Assembly: GCA_013002285.1 (NCBI GenBank)
Contig: JABDKJ010000009.1
Span: 1 to 49,453 of the forward strand
Direction: 5' to 3'
DNA from: Flavobacteriales bacterium
GTDB lineage: Bacteria > Bacteroidota > Bacteroidia > Flavobacteriales > JABDKJ01
DNA length: 49,453 bases
Both the position numbers and the translations under genes were made by a program. Under the pieces are notes generated by a model. The model ran no database searches, was not told the DNA's origin, and saw nothing but the letters and a program-made list of their open reading frames with translations. Within the stretch, counting starts at the first letter, position 1. Every line of letters starts with the position of its first letter. Below are positions 33,684 through 42,991 of this stretch, piece by piece.

Positions 33684-34208
33684 ATGAGACCGACAGAACT
33701 AAAGCAACTCATATTGGCAGATCAGTTTCAAGTCTTCCTTTTCGCTGCACCACTGCCAATACCTGTCAATTTTGCAGTGCACGCGTGGTTCGTTATTAAC
33801 CTTCAAGGCAACCTGGAAAGGTGGGAATTTGGAAAATTCCGAAATAGCGGAAATCCAAAGGGCGTTGGTATACTAAAGGACTTTATCCACCCCACCGGAG
33901 GTCTTCAAAAATATCTCTGGAAAGGAAAAAAAGGAAGTACTTCAGAATTACTCGCGACCATTAGCGGTTCACAAGGCTCTTTAGCTCATGAAATGGCACT
34001 TTTCATACAACATGAAACCCCTCACTATCCACTTCAGAGCATCTATCGTTATTTAGGTCCTAACTCCAATACCTATGCTCAATGGGTCATCGACAATTTT
34101 CCTGAAAGTGGCTTCGCCCTTCCACTAAGAGCAATTGGGCGAAACTACAAAGGAAAGCATTTAAGGAAGCTCAAGCTGATCCATGATAAGGGTCAAAGCA
34201 CTCAATGA
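33684..34208 (+). CDS. DUF3750-like protein
   Basis: A 174-residue protein starting MRPTELKQLILADQFQVFLF, 13 bp after the tmRNA 3' end. The frame runs back into tmRNA, so the ATG at 33684 is preferred. FAVHAWFVINLQGNLERWEF and LGPNSNTYAQWVIDNFPESG with LPLRAIGRNY match the order of blocks in DUF3750 (a papain-like or NlpC/P60-like fold has been proposed for relatives; the conserved N-S-N-T and R-W residues are here). No signal peptide. It may be read through from the ssrA promoter. Function unknown. Confidence 0.78.
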   Translation: MRPTELKQLILADQFQVFLFAAPLPIPVNFAVHAWFVINLQGNLERWEFGKFRNSGNPKGVGILKDFIHPTGGLQKYLWKGKKGSTSELLATISGSQGSLAHEMALFIQHETPHYPLQSIYRYLGPNSNTYAQWVIDNFPESGFALPLRAIGRNYKGKHLRKLKLIHDKGQSTQ

Positions 34209-34227
34209 TGAAGATCATCCAACGGAT

Positions 34228-34250
34228 GATGCCTTCGGTGCATCTTTGCC
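34228..34250 (+). terminator. Possible terminator with UUCG-type loop
   Basis: GATGCC and GTGCATC form a short stem (one bulged T) closed by TTCG at 34234-34237 and followed by TTTGCC and TTTT. Just upstream ATCATCC (34214) and GGATGAT (34224) form a competing hairpin with a 3-nt loop. It would separate the DUF3750 gene from ccoI. Confidence 0.4.
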
Positions 34251-34273
34251 TTTTAAATTAGCGAACCAGTATA

Positions 34274-36688
34274 TTGACCGGTATTCATCAACATAAAATA
34301 GATATCGATAAAGACCTCAAGTGTCATCATTGTGGCGACACTTGCAAGGACAATAGCATAGCCCTTGAAAACAATTTATTCTGTTGCCTTGGATGCAAAA
34401 CAGTTTTTGAGATCCTCTCTGGTAGCGGCCTTGAAAAATATTATGACATAGAAAAGGTCCCAGGCATTAAGCTGGAAAGGATAAAGAGCAAAGAGCATTT
34501 CGCTTATTTGGACGAACCTTCCATTGCAAAGAAATTCTTGCTGTTCGAAGACAAGGAGATCTCACGCATTTCTTTTAAACTGCCGCAGATACATTGCAGT
34601 TCATGCATTTGGTTGCTAGAAAACCTATCAAGGCTGGACGCAGGTGTATTAATCAGTTCGGTCAATTTCTCGAATAAAACGGCAGACATCACCTTTTCCA
34701 ATGAGCATATCACTCTAAGACAGCTGGTAGAACTGTTGTCATCGATCGGGTATGAACCAGACCTGAGTCTCGATGACAATAAAAAAAGATCGACCAATAA
34801 AAAGTTGATCTACAAGATCGGTGTTGCAGGATTTTGCTTCGGGAACATTATGCTCATGGCTTTTCCCGAATACTTAGGCATTGATGCTTCGTTCAAAGTA
34901 TTTCAGGAAATTTTCGCCTATGCTTCTCTCCTTTTGGCAATTCCTGTGGTTTTTTATTCTGGTTGGGATTACCTGGAAAGTGCCTGGAAAAGTCTTTCCC
35001 AAAAATTCATCAATATTGATGTACCTATTGCGATCGGAATTATAACCCTTCTTATTAGAAGCTCTTATGAGATCATCTCACAAACAGGGGCTGGCTATTT
35101 CGATTCTCTCAGCGGTTTGATCTTTTTCCTGTTGATCGGGAAGTGGTTCCAGCAAAAGACTTATGCCGCTCTTTCATTTGAAAGGGATTATAAGTCCTAC
35201 TTTCCTATTGCGGCAAACAAGGTTCTAAAGAGTAAAGTAATTCCAACTAGGATAGAAGATCTTGAGATCGGAGATCGTGTGGAATTACGAAATAACGAGT
35301 TGATCCCGGCAGATTCTGTATTGATCGATGGTGATGCACTAATTGACTACAGTTTCGTAACAGGAGAATCGGATGGAAAGGTCAGATCTTCTGGCGCCCC
35401 CTTATTCGCAGGGGGAAGACAGATTGGAACAAAGATCTTGATCGAGCTTACAAAAAAAGTGAATAACAGCTACCTCACAGAACTTTGGGGGCATCGAGCG
35501 TTTCAAAAAGACAAAAAAGAAAATGACTTGGAACAGATCAGCAACAAGGTCAGTAAATACTTCACTCTTGTCATTTTAGCCATCACTTTGGTCACAGCTT
35601 TTTATTGGTATTTGAACGATGTCTCTGTTCTTTGGAATTCGGTAACTGCCGTCTTGATCGTTGCTTGCCCATGCGCTTTGGCTTTGAGTGTGCCTTTTAC
35701 ATTTGGAAATGCAGTAAGGATCTTTGGAAGGAACGGTCTTTATCTAAAAAATTCTGGGGTCATTGAAAAAATGGCCGAACTCACAACAATAGTATTTGAC
35801 AAGACTGGCACACTCACTACAAGACAAGATATGGACGTGTCATTCCATGGCGAAGGACTTCAAACGAGTGAAAAAGAAGCGATAAATTCTATAGTAGATC
35901 AATCTATGCACCCATTGAGCAGAGCTATAAGTAGACTTATGGGGGACCAAATATCCCTCGAAGTGAGTTCATTCAAAGAGAATATGGGTTCGGGAGTAAC
36001 GGGAATTGTCGATGACAATGAAATAAAGGTTGGATCCAGAGAGTTCACCAGTTACAACAATGGGCAAGATCAAACCATAAGCGGCTCTCGCGCTTATGTA
36101 ACGATCAATGACAAACCACGAGGATATTTTCAGATCCTACAAAAATATAGGTCAGCTTTAAAGTCTGTAGTCAATAGTCTAAAACCAAAATATGACCTTC
36201 ACATATTAAGTGGCGATAACAATAGTCAAAAACAATTCCTAGCTGAGACCTTCGATCACGATCATTTGAATTTTGATAGATCACCAATTGAAAAACTTCG
36301 GTTCATAGAAGAACTTCAGAGTGATGGAAAGAAAGTCATGATGATCGGTGATGGATTGAATGATGCCGGAGCATTGAAACAAAGCGATCTAGGGTTAGCC
36401 TTGTCAGATGACCTCCATCAATTTTCTCCTGCGAGTGACGCGATCCTGGACGCCAAGAAATTTGGATCTATTCCAAAATTGTTGGGCTATTCTAAGAAAT
36501 GCATTCGAATAGTCTATGTGAGTTTTGCGGTCAGTTTCCTTTACAATATCATTGGCCTCTATTTTGCCACGACTGGGCAGCTCTCTCCCGTTATTGCTGC
36601 GATCCTAATGCCAATAAGCTCCATTTCCATTGTCGTCCTAGCTACAATATTGACTAAATCATTAGCTAAGAGATCTTTAGAAACCTGA
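34274..36688 (+). CDS. ccoI: Copper-transporting P1B-type ATPase for cbb3 oxidase (CcoI/FixI)
   Basis: An 804-residue cation pump. It starts at TTG: an in-frame TAG at 34259 blocks any upstream start and no ATG occurs before the first domain. Order: a Cys-rich N-terminal zinc-ribbon-like domain (CHHCGDTC near residue 17, then CCLGC), a heavy-metal-associated domain with HCSSCIWL, membrane helices, the actuator loop TGESDGK, the CPC motif VACPCALAL in the metal-transport helix, the phosphorylation site DKTGTLT and the hinge GDGLND. This is the CcoI/FixI layout, which supplies copper for CcoN assembly. A -7-like TAAATTAG (34254-34261) precedes the start. First gene of the cbb3 cluster. Confidence 0.95.
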   Translation: MTGIHQHKIDIDKDLKCHHCGDTCKDNSIALENNLFCCLGCKTVFEILSGSGLEKYYDIEKVPGIKLERIKSKEHFAYLDEPSIAKKFLLFEDKEISRISFKLPQIHCSSCIWLLENLSRLDAGVLISSVNFSNKTADITFSNEHITLRQLVELLSSIGYEPDLSLDDNKKRSTNKKLIYKIGVAGFCFGNIMLMAFPEYLGIDASFKVFQEIFAYASLLLAIPVVFYSGWDYLESAWKSLSQKFINIDVPIAIGIITLLIRSSYEIISQTGAGYFDSLSGLIFFLLIGKWFQQKTYAALSFERDYKSYFPIAANKVLKSKVIPTRIEDLEIGDRVELRNNELIPADSVLIDGDALIDYSFVTGESDGKVRSSGAPLFAGGRQIGTKILIELTKKVNNSYLTELWGHRAFQKDKKENDLEQISNKVSKYFTLVILAITLVTAFYWYLNDVSVLWNSVTAVLIVACPCALALSVPFTFGNAVRIFGRNGLYLKNSGVIEKMAELTTIVFDKTGTLTTRQDMDVSFHGEGLQTSEKEAINSIVDQSMHPLSRAISRLMGDQISLEVSSFKENMGSGVTGIVDDNEIKVGSREFTSYNNGQDQTISGSRAYVTINDKPRGYFQILQKYRSALKSVVNSLKPKYDLHILSGDNNSQKQFLAETFDHDHLNFDRSPIEKLRFIEELQSDGKKVMMIGDGLNDAGALKQSDLGLALSDDLHQFSPASDAILDAKKFGSIPKLLGYSKKCIRIVYVSFAVSFLYNIIGLYFATTGQLSPVIAAILMPISSISIVVLATILTKSLAKRSLET

Positions 36689-36756
36689 CAAAGATCAGCT
36701 GAATAAATGATATGCCTCTGTAATGATTTTTATACGAAAAGAAACCTTTGTTTTTG

Positions 36757-36939
36757 ATGAGCGTGATCATTCTATTATTGAGTATTAGCCTTGGTGTTGC
36801 CCTCTGTTTTTTGGGGGCGTTTATTTGGGCTGTGAAAACAGATCAATATGAGGATGACAAAGGGCCATCTATTCGAATGCTCTTTGATGATGAATTAAAA
36901 AAATCTGTAGAGGATCAGAATTTAAGTAAAGAACAATAA
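36757..36939 (+). CDS. ccoS: cbb3-type oxidase assembly protein CcoS
   Basis: A 60-residue single-span membrane protein starting MSVIILLLSISLGVALCFLG and continuing to GAFIWAVKTDQYEDDKGPSI with RMLFDDE, the conserved CcoS C-terminal block. The frame is open to a TTG at 36748, but the ATG at 36757 is the family start. CcoS is needed for cofactor insertion into the oxidase. It is 68 bp after ccoI and 42 bp ahead of the ccoNO gene, in the usual assembly order. Confidence 0.95.
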   Translation: MSVIILLLSISLGVALCFLGAFIWAVKTDQYEDDKGPSIRMLFDDELKKSVEDQNLSKEQ

Positions 36940-36981
36940 GGATGGCACATTTCATCCATAACCAAACAATTGATCTAAAAT

Positions 36982-39165
36982 ATGCAACTAGAACAGTTCT
37001 CTTATGACAATAAGTCCGTCAGGAATTTTGTCTTAGCCACCATGATCTGGGGTGTTATCGGAATGCTTGTGGGCTTGTTGGCAGCGTGCCAACTTGTATG
37101 GCCAGAAGCAAATTATACCTCGTGGTTGAGTTTTGGAAGGATCAGACCATTGCACACAAATGCAGTGATCTTTGCTTTTGTGGGGAATGGGATCTTTGCC
37201 GGGGTATATTATTCTCTTCAAAGACTACTAAAGACCAGGATGTGGAGTGATAAGTTGAGCGCCATCAACTTTTGGGGATGGCAATTGATCATTTTGGCTG
37301 CGGTCGCTACACTACCCTTTGGAATTACAACAGGAAAAGAATATGCTGAATTAGAATGGCCAATAGACATCGCCATCACTCTTCTTTGGGTTGTTTTTGG
37401 TTTGAATATGTTCATGACCATTCTCAATAGAAGACAAAGACATCTCTATGTTGCTATATGGTTCTACATTGCTACTTTCGTTACAGTCGCAGTTCTGCAT
37501 ATTGTAAATTCAGTAGAGCTGCCAGTTTCATTCCTTAAAAGTTATTCGTGGTACGCTGGAGTTCAAGATGCCTTGGTACAATGGTGGTATGGACACAATG
37601 CTGTGGCGTTTTTCCTAACTACGCCATACTTGGGACTTATGTACTACTTTGTTCCCAAAGCTGCCAATAGACCCGTTTACTCCTATAGACTTTCTATTAT
37701 TCACTTTTGGGCGCTCATATTCATTTATATCTGGGCCGGCCCTCACCATTTATTGTATACAGCACTTCCAGATTGGGCTCAGTCCTTGGGCGTGGTCTTT
37801 TCTATCATGCTGATAATGCCTTCATGGGGAGGTATGTTGAATGGTTTATTAACACTCAGAGGGGCATGGGACAAGGTTCGTGAAGACGTCACACTTAAAT
37901 TCATGGTCGTTGCGATCACTTGTTATGGTATGTCAACATTCGAAGGGCCAATGATGTCCTTAAAATCTGTGAACGTGATCTCTCACTTCACCGACTGGAC
38001 CATTGCACACGTTCATATTGGTGGGCTGGGTTGGAACGGAATGCTCACTTTCGGAATGCTCTATTGGCTAATTCCGAAAATGTACAAGCAAAAATTATTT
38101 TCCATGCGAATGGCCAATTTCCATTTCTGGATCGGAACATTGGGAATTTTACTCTATGCCATTCCACTCTATTGGGCAGGATTTACGCAAGGTTTCATGT
38201 GGCAAGAATTCAATCCTGATGGAACCTTGGTAAACAAAGATTTTCTTGAAACCGTTACGCAGCTGAAACCATTCTACTTTATGCGTGTCGTTGGTGGAAC
38301 ACTTTACATAGTGGGTGTTTTGGCAATGATGTACAACCTGTTCGCTACAATGCGCGCAGGTAAATTGATCGCTAATGAAGCAGCTGAAGCTGCGCCATTG
38401 GTCAAGTCTCATGCAAAAGAAAAAGGAGAGCACTGGCACCGACCTATTGAGAGAAAACCGGTCATGTTACTCGTTGTCAGTTTAGTGGTCATACTCATAG
38501 GAGGAATTGTGGAGATCGTCCCAACGTTTTTGGTAAGCTCCAATGTTCCAACAATTGAGAATGTTAAACCATATACTCCTCTGGAACTTGAAGGAAGGGA
38601 TATTTATATAAGGGAAGGTTGCTACAATTGCCATTCACAGATGGTAAGACCATTAAGATTTGAGACTGCAAGATATGGAGAATACTCAAAAGCTGGAGAG
38701 TTCGTTTATGACCATCCATTCCAATGGGGATCTAAACGAACAGGCCCGGACCTTCACAGAGAGGGAGTTGGCAATAAACAATATAGACCAGATTCTTGGC
38801 ACTATTTGCATATGCTGGAACCAGAAGACATTTCTCCCGGTTCAATTATGCCAGCCTACCCATGGATCATAGATGATGATCTGAACACAGGTTTATCTGA
38901 AGCGAAGATCACGGCAATGAGAAAATTGGGTGTGCCGTATCCCGAAGGATTTGAAACTGAAGTGATCGAAGAAATGAATGCTCAGGCGGCAACGATAGCA
39001 GAGAGTATATTAAAAGACCTAAGTCCGGATAACATTACTCCTGAGGGTATTGAAAATCTGAAGAAGAAAGAAGTGGTGGCATTGATCGCCTATTTACAAA
39101 GGCTTGGATCTGATATACACAAACCATCTGAAAATGCATTGAGCAATAACATTAATACACCCTAA
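36982..39165 (+). CDS. ccoNO: Fused cbb3 cytochrome c oxidase subunits I and II (CcoNO)
   Basis: A 727-residue fusion. Residues 1-480 are CcoN: multiple membrane helices, HTNAVIFAFVGNGIFAG (low-spin heme His), WYGHNAVAFFLTTPYLGLMY (Cu-B/heme region), WAGPHHLLYTALPDW (Cu-B His-His) and DWTIAHVHIGGLGWNGMLTF (heme His pair). After a short linker, residues about 495-727 are CcoO: one membrane helix, then REGCYNCHSQMVRPL, a mono-heme c site with C-x-x-C-H, and PGSIMPAYPWI with the axial Met. Natural N-O fusion is common in Bacteroidota. The enzyme reduces O2 at high affinity and pumps protons. It is followed 9 bp later by ccoQ. Confidence 0.97.
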   Translation: MQLEQFSYDNKSVRNFVLATMIWGVIGMLVGLLAACQLVWPEANYTSWLSFGRIRPLHTNAVIFAFVGNGIFAGVYYSLQRLLKTRMWSDKLSAINFWGWQLIILAAVATLPFGITTGKEYAELEWPIDIAITLLWVVFGLNMFMTILNRRQRHLYVAIWFYIATFVTVAVLHIVNSVELPVSFLKSYSWYAGVQDALVQWWYGHNAVAFFLTTPYLGLMYYFVPKAANRPVYSYRLSIIHFWALIFIYIWAGPHHLLYTALPDWAQSLGVVFSIMLIMPSWGGMLNGLLTLRGAWDKVREDVTLKFMVVAITCYGMSTFEGPMMSLKSVNVISHFTDWTIAHVHIGGLGWNGMLTFGMLYWLIPKMYKQKLFSMRMANFHFWIGTLGILLYAIPLYWAGFTQGFMWQEFNPDGTLVNKDFLETVTQLKPFYFMRVVGGTLYIVGVLAMMYNLFATMRAGKLIANEAAEAAPLVKSHAKEKGEHWHRPIERKPVMLLVVSLVVILIGGIVEIVPTFLVSSNVPTIENVKPYTPLELEGRDIYIREGCYNCHSQMVRPLRFETARYGEYSKAGEFVYDHPFQWGSKRTGPDLHREGVGNKQYRPDSWHYLHMLEPEDISPGSIMPAYPWIIDDDLNTGLSEAKITAMRKLGVPYPEGFETEVIEEMNAQAATIAESILKDLSPDNITPEGIENLKKKEVVALIAYLQRLGSDIHKPSENALSNNINTP

Positions 39166-39174
39166 AAAGAAGTT

Positions 39175-39342
39175 ATGAAATTTATAAAAGAACATCTTGC
39201 ATCTATAGACGGTATTGAGATATACCCGATCATTTCGCTCAGCATTTTTGTGCTTTTTTTCACCGGCTTGATATATTGGGTGTGGAAAATGGATAAGAAA
39301 AATATAAAAGAGGTAAGTGACTACCCCTTGCAAAACAATTGA
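39175..39342 (+). CDS. ccoQ: Small single-span CcoQ-like subunit
   Basis: A 55-residue protein, too short for most gene calls: MKFIKEHLASIDGIEIYPII, then a membrane segment SLSIFVLFFTGLIYWVWKMD and the tail KKNIKEVSDYPLQNN. Position between ccoNO (9-bp gap) and ccoP (32-bp gap), size and the single helix with a C-terminal charged tail all fit CcoQ, which stabilises the cbb3 complex. Sequence conservation in this family is weak, so the name rests largely on context. Confidence 0.85.
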   Translation: MKFIKEHLASIDGIEIYPIISLSIFVLFFTGLIYWVWKMDKKNIKEVSDYPLQNN

Positions 39343-39374
39343 TAAAACCAACAACCAATAAACGGATCTGAATA

Positions 39375-40445
39375 ATGGATACACAATTAATATTTTGGTT
39401 ACTGATCGTCATTACAATATTTGAGATCTTTGCTATAAACACTATTGGCAAAGCCATCTCTAGCTTCGTTAAGACTGATATTTTCAAAGAAAAAATGAAG
39501 AAGGTCAATGAGAGGGGATCAAATGAAAACACCTCTCAACTAAAGACGCTTCTTTTATTGATCGGAATGATAATTCCAACCTTACTAGGGGCTGCAGATG
39601 GCGATGGGGCGAACCCATTTCATTTCGATATTTCTAAGAACACGCTATATGTGATGCTCGCATTCGATATACTGCTTTTAGTGGTCATCCTTTACATGCG
39701 CAGTATTTTGTCCAGACTATTGAATGTAGACAAAACGCCTGAAGAACTTGCCCAGGAAAAAGCCATTGCAAAAGGAAAAGGTGTTGACCTTTTGCAGATA
39801 CTTACGGATTCTGTTCCGGTCGAAGAAGAGGAAAGTGTTGCAACAGACCATGAATATGACGGCATAAGAGAACTTGACAATAACTTGCCACCTTGGTGGA
39901 AGTATAGTTTCTACCTAAGCATCATTTTTGCTTTCGTTTACTTAGGGCATTATCATGTTTTCAAAACGGGGGATCTCCAGGTAGAATCGTATAATAAAGA
40001 CATAGTCCAAGCAAAATTGGATGTCCAGAATTATCTGATGTCACAAGCCATGAATGTAGATGAGAACACGGTAACCTTTATGACTGGTGAAGCAGACCTG
40101 GAAGCAGGAAGATCTATTTTTATGAAGTATTGCAAGGTCTGCCACACCGAAACAGGTGGTGGCCTTGTAGGTCCTAACCTTACTGACCAATATTGGATAA
40201 CTGGCGGAAGTATGAAAGATATGTTCCGGACAATAAAATATGGTGCGGCTCGTGGTATGAAGAGTTGGCAAGATGAACTGAACCCGATCGAGATGCAACA
40301 AGTGGCATCCTTCATTAGGACACTTGAAGGCACCAACCCTCCAAATGGAAAGCCAGCTGAAGGAGAGCTGTACATACCAGAAATTGAAACGGAAGAACCA
40401 ATTGAAGCTTCAGCAGATAGTCTAGAGATAGCATTTAATAAATAA
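39375..40445 (+). CDS. ccoP: cbb3 oxidase cytochrome c subunit III (CcoP)
   Basis: A 356-residue membrane-anchored cytochrome c. It has several hydrophobic segments (about 5-28, 55-72, 90-110 and 178-195), then a periplasmic cytochrome domain with a single C-x-x-C-H, YCKVCHTETGGGLVGPNLTD (about residue 250), and the axial Met region GGSMKDMFRTIKYGAARGMK. PPWWKYSFYLSIIFAFVYLG is the CcoP N-terminal membrane block. Classical proteobacterial CcoP has two heme c sites; here only one is visible, as seen in some Bacteroidota. It should hand electrons from a soluble or bc1-linked donor to CcoO. The next gene begins 7 bp after the stop. Confidence 0.93.
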   Translation: MDTQLIFWLLIVITIFEIFAINTIGKAISSFVKTDIFKEKMKKVNERGSNENTSQLKTLLLLIGMIIPTLLGAADGDGANPFHFDISKNTLYVMLAFDILLLVVILYMRSILSRLLNVDKTPEELAQEKAIAKGKGVDLLQILTDSVPVEEEESVATDHEYDGIRELDNNLPPWWKYSFYLSIIFAFVYLGHYHVFKTGDLQVESYNKDIVQAKLDVQNYLMSQAMNVDENTVTFMTGEADLEAGRSIFMKYCKVCHTETGGGLVGPNLTDQYWITGGSMKDMFRTIKYGAARGMKSWQDELNPIEMQQVASFIRTLEGTNPPNGKPAEGELYIPEIETEEPIEASADSLEIAFNK

Positions 40446-40452
40446 CGACCTT

Positions 40453-41844
40453 GTGAGTGACAACGAGTCTTTTAGAGATGCCATATCAACAGTAGATGAA
40501 TCGGGCAAGAGAATATGGATCTATCCTAAAAAACCTACAGGTAAATTCTACGATTATCGAAAATGGGTGAGCTATTTCTTGTTGGCCCTTCTCTTTTTAG
40601 GACCTTATATTAAAATTGGTGGAAACCCAATGTTCATGTTCAATGTAATAGAGCGCAAATTCTCTATTCTCGGACAGATCTTTTGGCCTCAGGACCTACA
40701 CATATTCGCAATGGGTATGATCGTTATCATTTTGTTCATCACCTTATTCACCGTTGTATTTGGCAGGTTATTTTGCGGATGGGTTTGCCCTCAAACCATT
40801 TTCATGGAAATGGTGTTCAGACGGATCGAGTATTGGATAGAAGGTGACTGGAAACAGCAACAAAGGCTGAACAAAGCTCCTTGGAACGGAGAAAAGATCG
40901 TCAAAAAGGTCTCTAAACAAGCCATATTTTGGGTCATTTCTTTTCTAATTGCAAACACATTCCTGGCTTATATTATCGGCTACGAAGAATTATTCAAGAT
41001 CATTGGAGATAACCCAATGGATCACTTAGGTGGATTATTTGCTATTGTGATCTTTACCACCATTTTCTATCTGGTATTCTCCATGTTCCGCGAACAAGTA
41101 TGTACAGTTGTTTGTCCATACGGTAGATTGCAATCGGTGCTTCTTGACAACAAATCCTTGGTTGTTGCTTATGATTATAAAAGAGGGGAAGGAAGAGCGA
41201 AATTTCGCAAAGGTGAGAACAGAGCAGATGCAGGGAAAGGAGATTGTATCGATTGTAATCAATGTGTGAATGTATGTCCTACTGGCATTGATATTAGGAA
41301 CGGAACTCAATTGGAATGTGTCAATTGTACAGCATGCATGGATGCTTGTGATTACATGATGGAAAATGTAGGTCTTGAAAAAGGTCTAATCAGAATTGAA
41401 TCGATCGATGGTATTGAAAATAACACGAAATTTAAAATTACGACCAGAGTAGCGGCCTACATTGGTGTACTTACTTTATTGGTAGGTTTACTGACCGCAG
41501 TGTTATTGACCCGGTCAGATTTTGAAGCGACAATTCTACGGTCTAGAGGAACGCTTTTCCAAAAAATGGAAAATGGGGCTTACAGCAATATTTACGACAT
41601 TAACTTAGTCAATAAAACAAATTTGGAATTGCCCGTAGAAATAAGACTTCTAAAAGGAAATGGTGATATTCAATTGGTTGGAGATGATATTGTATTAAAG
41701 TCGCAGGACGAAGCCAAAGGCAAATTCTTGATCATAATAGACAAGGAGAACATTGATAAAAGGAAATTGGATCTTGTTGTTGGTGTATATAGCGATGACA
41801 AATTGATAGAAAAAGTTAAAACAACATTTATAGGACCGATATGA
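40453..41844 (+). CDS. ccoG: cbb3 oxidase accessory polyferredoxin CcoG
   Basis: A 463-residue membrane protein with GTG start (GTG AGT GAC, MSDNESFRD). Membrane helices surround FGRLFCGWVCPQTIFMEMVF, the reductase-like C-G-W-x-C-P motif. The cluster-binding region has CIDCNQCVNVCPTGID followed by CVNCTACMDACD, two 4Fe-4S ferredoxin motifs, and a C-terminal Ig-like FixG domain (about 350-460). CcoG/FixG acts in Cu(II) to Cu(I) reduction for oxidase assembly. It overlaps ccoH by 4 bp (ATGA). Confidence 0.95.
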   Translation: MSDNESFRDAISTVDESGKRIWIYPKKPTGKFYDYRKWVSYFLLALLFLGPYIKIGGNPMFMFNVIERKFSILGQIFWPQDLHIFAMGMIVIILFITLFTVVFGRLFCGWVCPQTIFMEMVFRRIEYWIEGDWKQQQRLNKAPWNGEKIVKKVSKQAIFWVISFLIANTFLAYIIGYEELFKIIGDNPMDHLGGLFAIVIFTTIFYLVFSMFREQVCTVVCPYGRLQSVLLDNKSLVVAYDYKRGEGRAKFRKGENRADAGKGDCIDCNQCVNVCPTGIDIRNGTQLECVNCTACMDACDYMMENVGLEKGLIRIESIDGIENNTKFKITTRVAAYIGVLTLLVGLLTAVLLTRSDFEATILRSRGTLFQKMENGAYSNIYDINLVNKTNLELPVEIRLLKGNGDIQLVGDDIVLKSQDEAKGKFLIIIDKENIDKRKLDLVVGVYSDDKLIEKVKTTFIGPI

Positions 41845-42287
41845 AATTCAACTGGGGAACAGGCATAACTATAGCCATAATTGCCTTTATGGCATTCATT
41901 CTTTTTATGGTCTTTAAAGCAACCAGCACTAATGCAGACCTGGAGGCACCAGACTATTATGACCAAGAAATTAAGTATCAAACACGCATAGATGCCAAGG
42001 ACAATGCAGATGCTTTAGATGGTGAACTAAAAGTAGAACAAACATCAAATGCGATCATTTTCACTTTCCCTAATGATATTTCAGATCGCATCGACTTGGG
42101 AACGATCCATTTCTTTAGACCAGATAATGCTTCCCATGATAGAGTGTTTGAAATAGATGTCAAGAACGGAATGCAAGCGATCCCTTCCAACGAACTTTAT
42201 GGTGGCAGATATAGTGTCAAGATCGAATGGAAAGCCAATGATAAAGACTTCTATGTGGAACGGACCCTTAATATTGATAACGAATGA
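41841..42287 (+). CDS. ccoH: FixH/CcoH family protein
   Basis: A 148-residue protein with an N-terminal membrane helix (about 8-26) followed by a periplasmic beta-domain. ADLEAPDYYDQEIKYQTRID matches the FixH block (P-x-Y-Y-x-x-x-x-x-Y). FixH/CcoH stabilises the assembling cbb3 complex. It overlaps ccoG by 4 bp and the SafE-like gene by 4 bp, so the three genes are translationally coupled. Confidence 0.92.
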   Translation: MKFNWGTGITIAIIAFMAFILFMVFKATSTNADLEAPDYYDQEIKYQTRIDAKDNADALDGELKVEQTSNAIIFTFPNDISDRIDLGTIHFFRPDNASHDRVFEIDVKNGMQAIPSNELYGGRYSVKIEWKANDKDFYVERTLNIDNE

Positions 42288-42991
42288 ATGCTCTATTCCT
42301 TAGCGCGATCATAATGGGTTTGGTTGGCAATTTACATTGCATAGGGATGTGTGGACCAATTGCTCTTGCCGTTCCGGTGAAGGGTGGGAATAAAAAAAAC
42401 CGGATCGCGAGTGCGTTGCTCTATAACACAGGAAGGATCTTGATCTACACTCTGTTCGGTGCACTTTTCGGCTTGTTTGGCAAAGGAATACAGTTGGCAG
42501 GGATACAACAGAAGACCTCAATATTCATTGGTTCTTTGATCATTCTAGCATTACTCTTCCCTATCCTATTCAAAAGATTTAACGTATTGAACAGCCCGAT
42601 CTTTTCTTGGGTAAATAAGTTGAAGACCGCTTTTCAGGATCAATTTAAAAAGCAGACCTACGGATCCATTTTCACTATAGGTCTATTGAATGGTTTTCTT
42701 CCTTGTGGCCTGGTCTATATGGCCCTAGCTGGCTCTATAACCGCAGGTACAATTGGAGGCGGCATGTCATTCATGGCTCTATTTGGGATCGGCACATTAC
42801 CAGTAATGGTAGCATTGCCTTACTACAGTTCGTTGATAAAAGCCCCGATCAAACAAAAACTAAGAAAGCTGGTACCTGTGTTTGTTTTCGCATTTGGGGT
42901 ATTGTTCATTCTTCGAGGAGCCAATCTGAATATTCCATTTATCAGCCCGCAAATACAAACGGAAAACGCCCAAACCATAAAGTGCCACTGA
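42284..42991 (+). CDS. SafE/UreH-like membrane protein of the cbb3 cluster
   Basis: A 235-residue protein with about six membrane helices. The opening LVGNLHCIGMCGPIALAVPV carries the G-x-x-H-C-x-G-M-C-G-P motif of the sulfite-exporter TauE/SafE-like (UreH/CcoA-associated) family, with Cys-His residues suited to copper. RIASALLYNTGRILIYTLFG and LLNGFLPCGLVYMALAGSIT are the other conserved blocks. Members in cbb3 clusters are thought to help copper delivery. It overlaps ccoH by 4 bp and directly abuts queD. Confidence 0.92.
   Translation: MNALFLSAIIMGLVGNLHCIGMCGPIALAVPVKGGNKKNRIASALLYNTGRILIYTLFGALFGLFGKGIQLAGIQQKTSIFIGSLIILALLFPILFKRFNVLNSPIFSWVNKLKTAFQDQFKKQTYGSIFTIGLLNGFLPCGLVYMALAGSITAGTIGGGMSFMALFGIGTLPVMVALPYYSSLIKAPIKQKLRKLVPVFVFAFGVLFILRGANLNIPFISPQIQTENAQTIKCH

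Noticed and set aside
34274..34290. TTGACC-N8-TCAA dyad near the ccoI start as an FNR site
   Set aside because: The spacing between TGA and TCA is 10 rather than 6 bases and the half-sites overlap the start codon.
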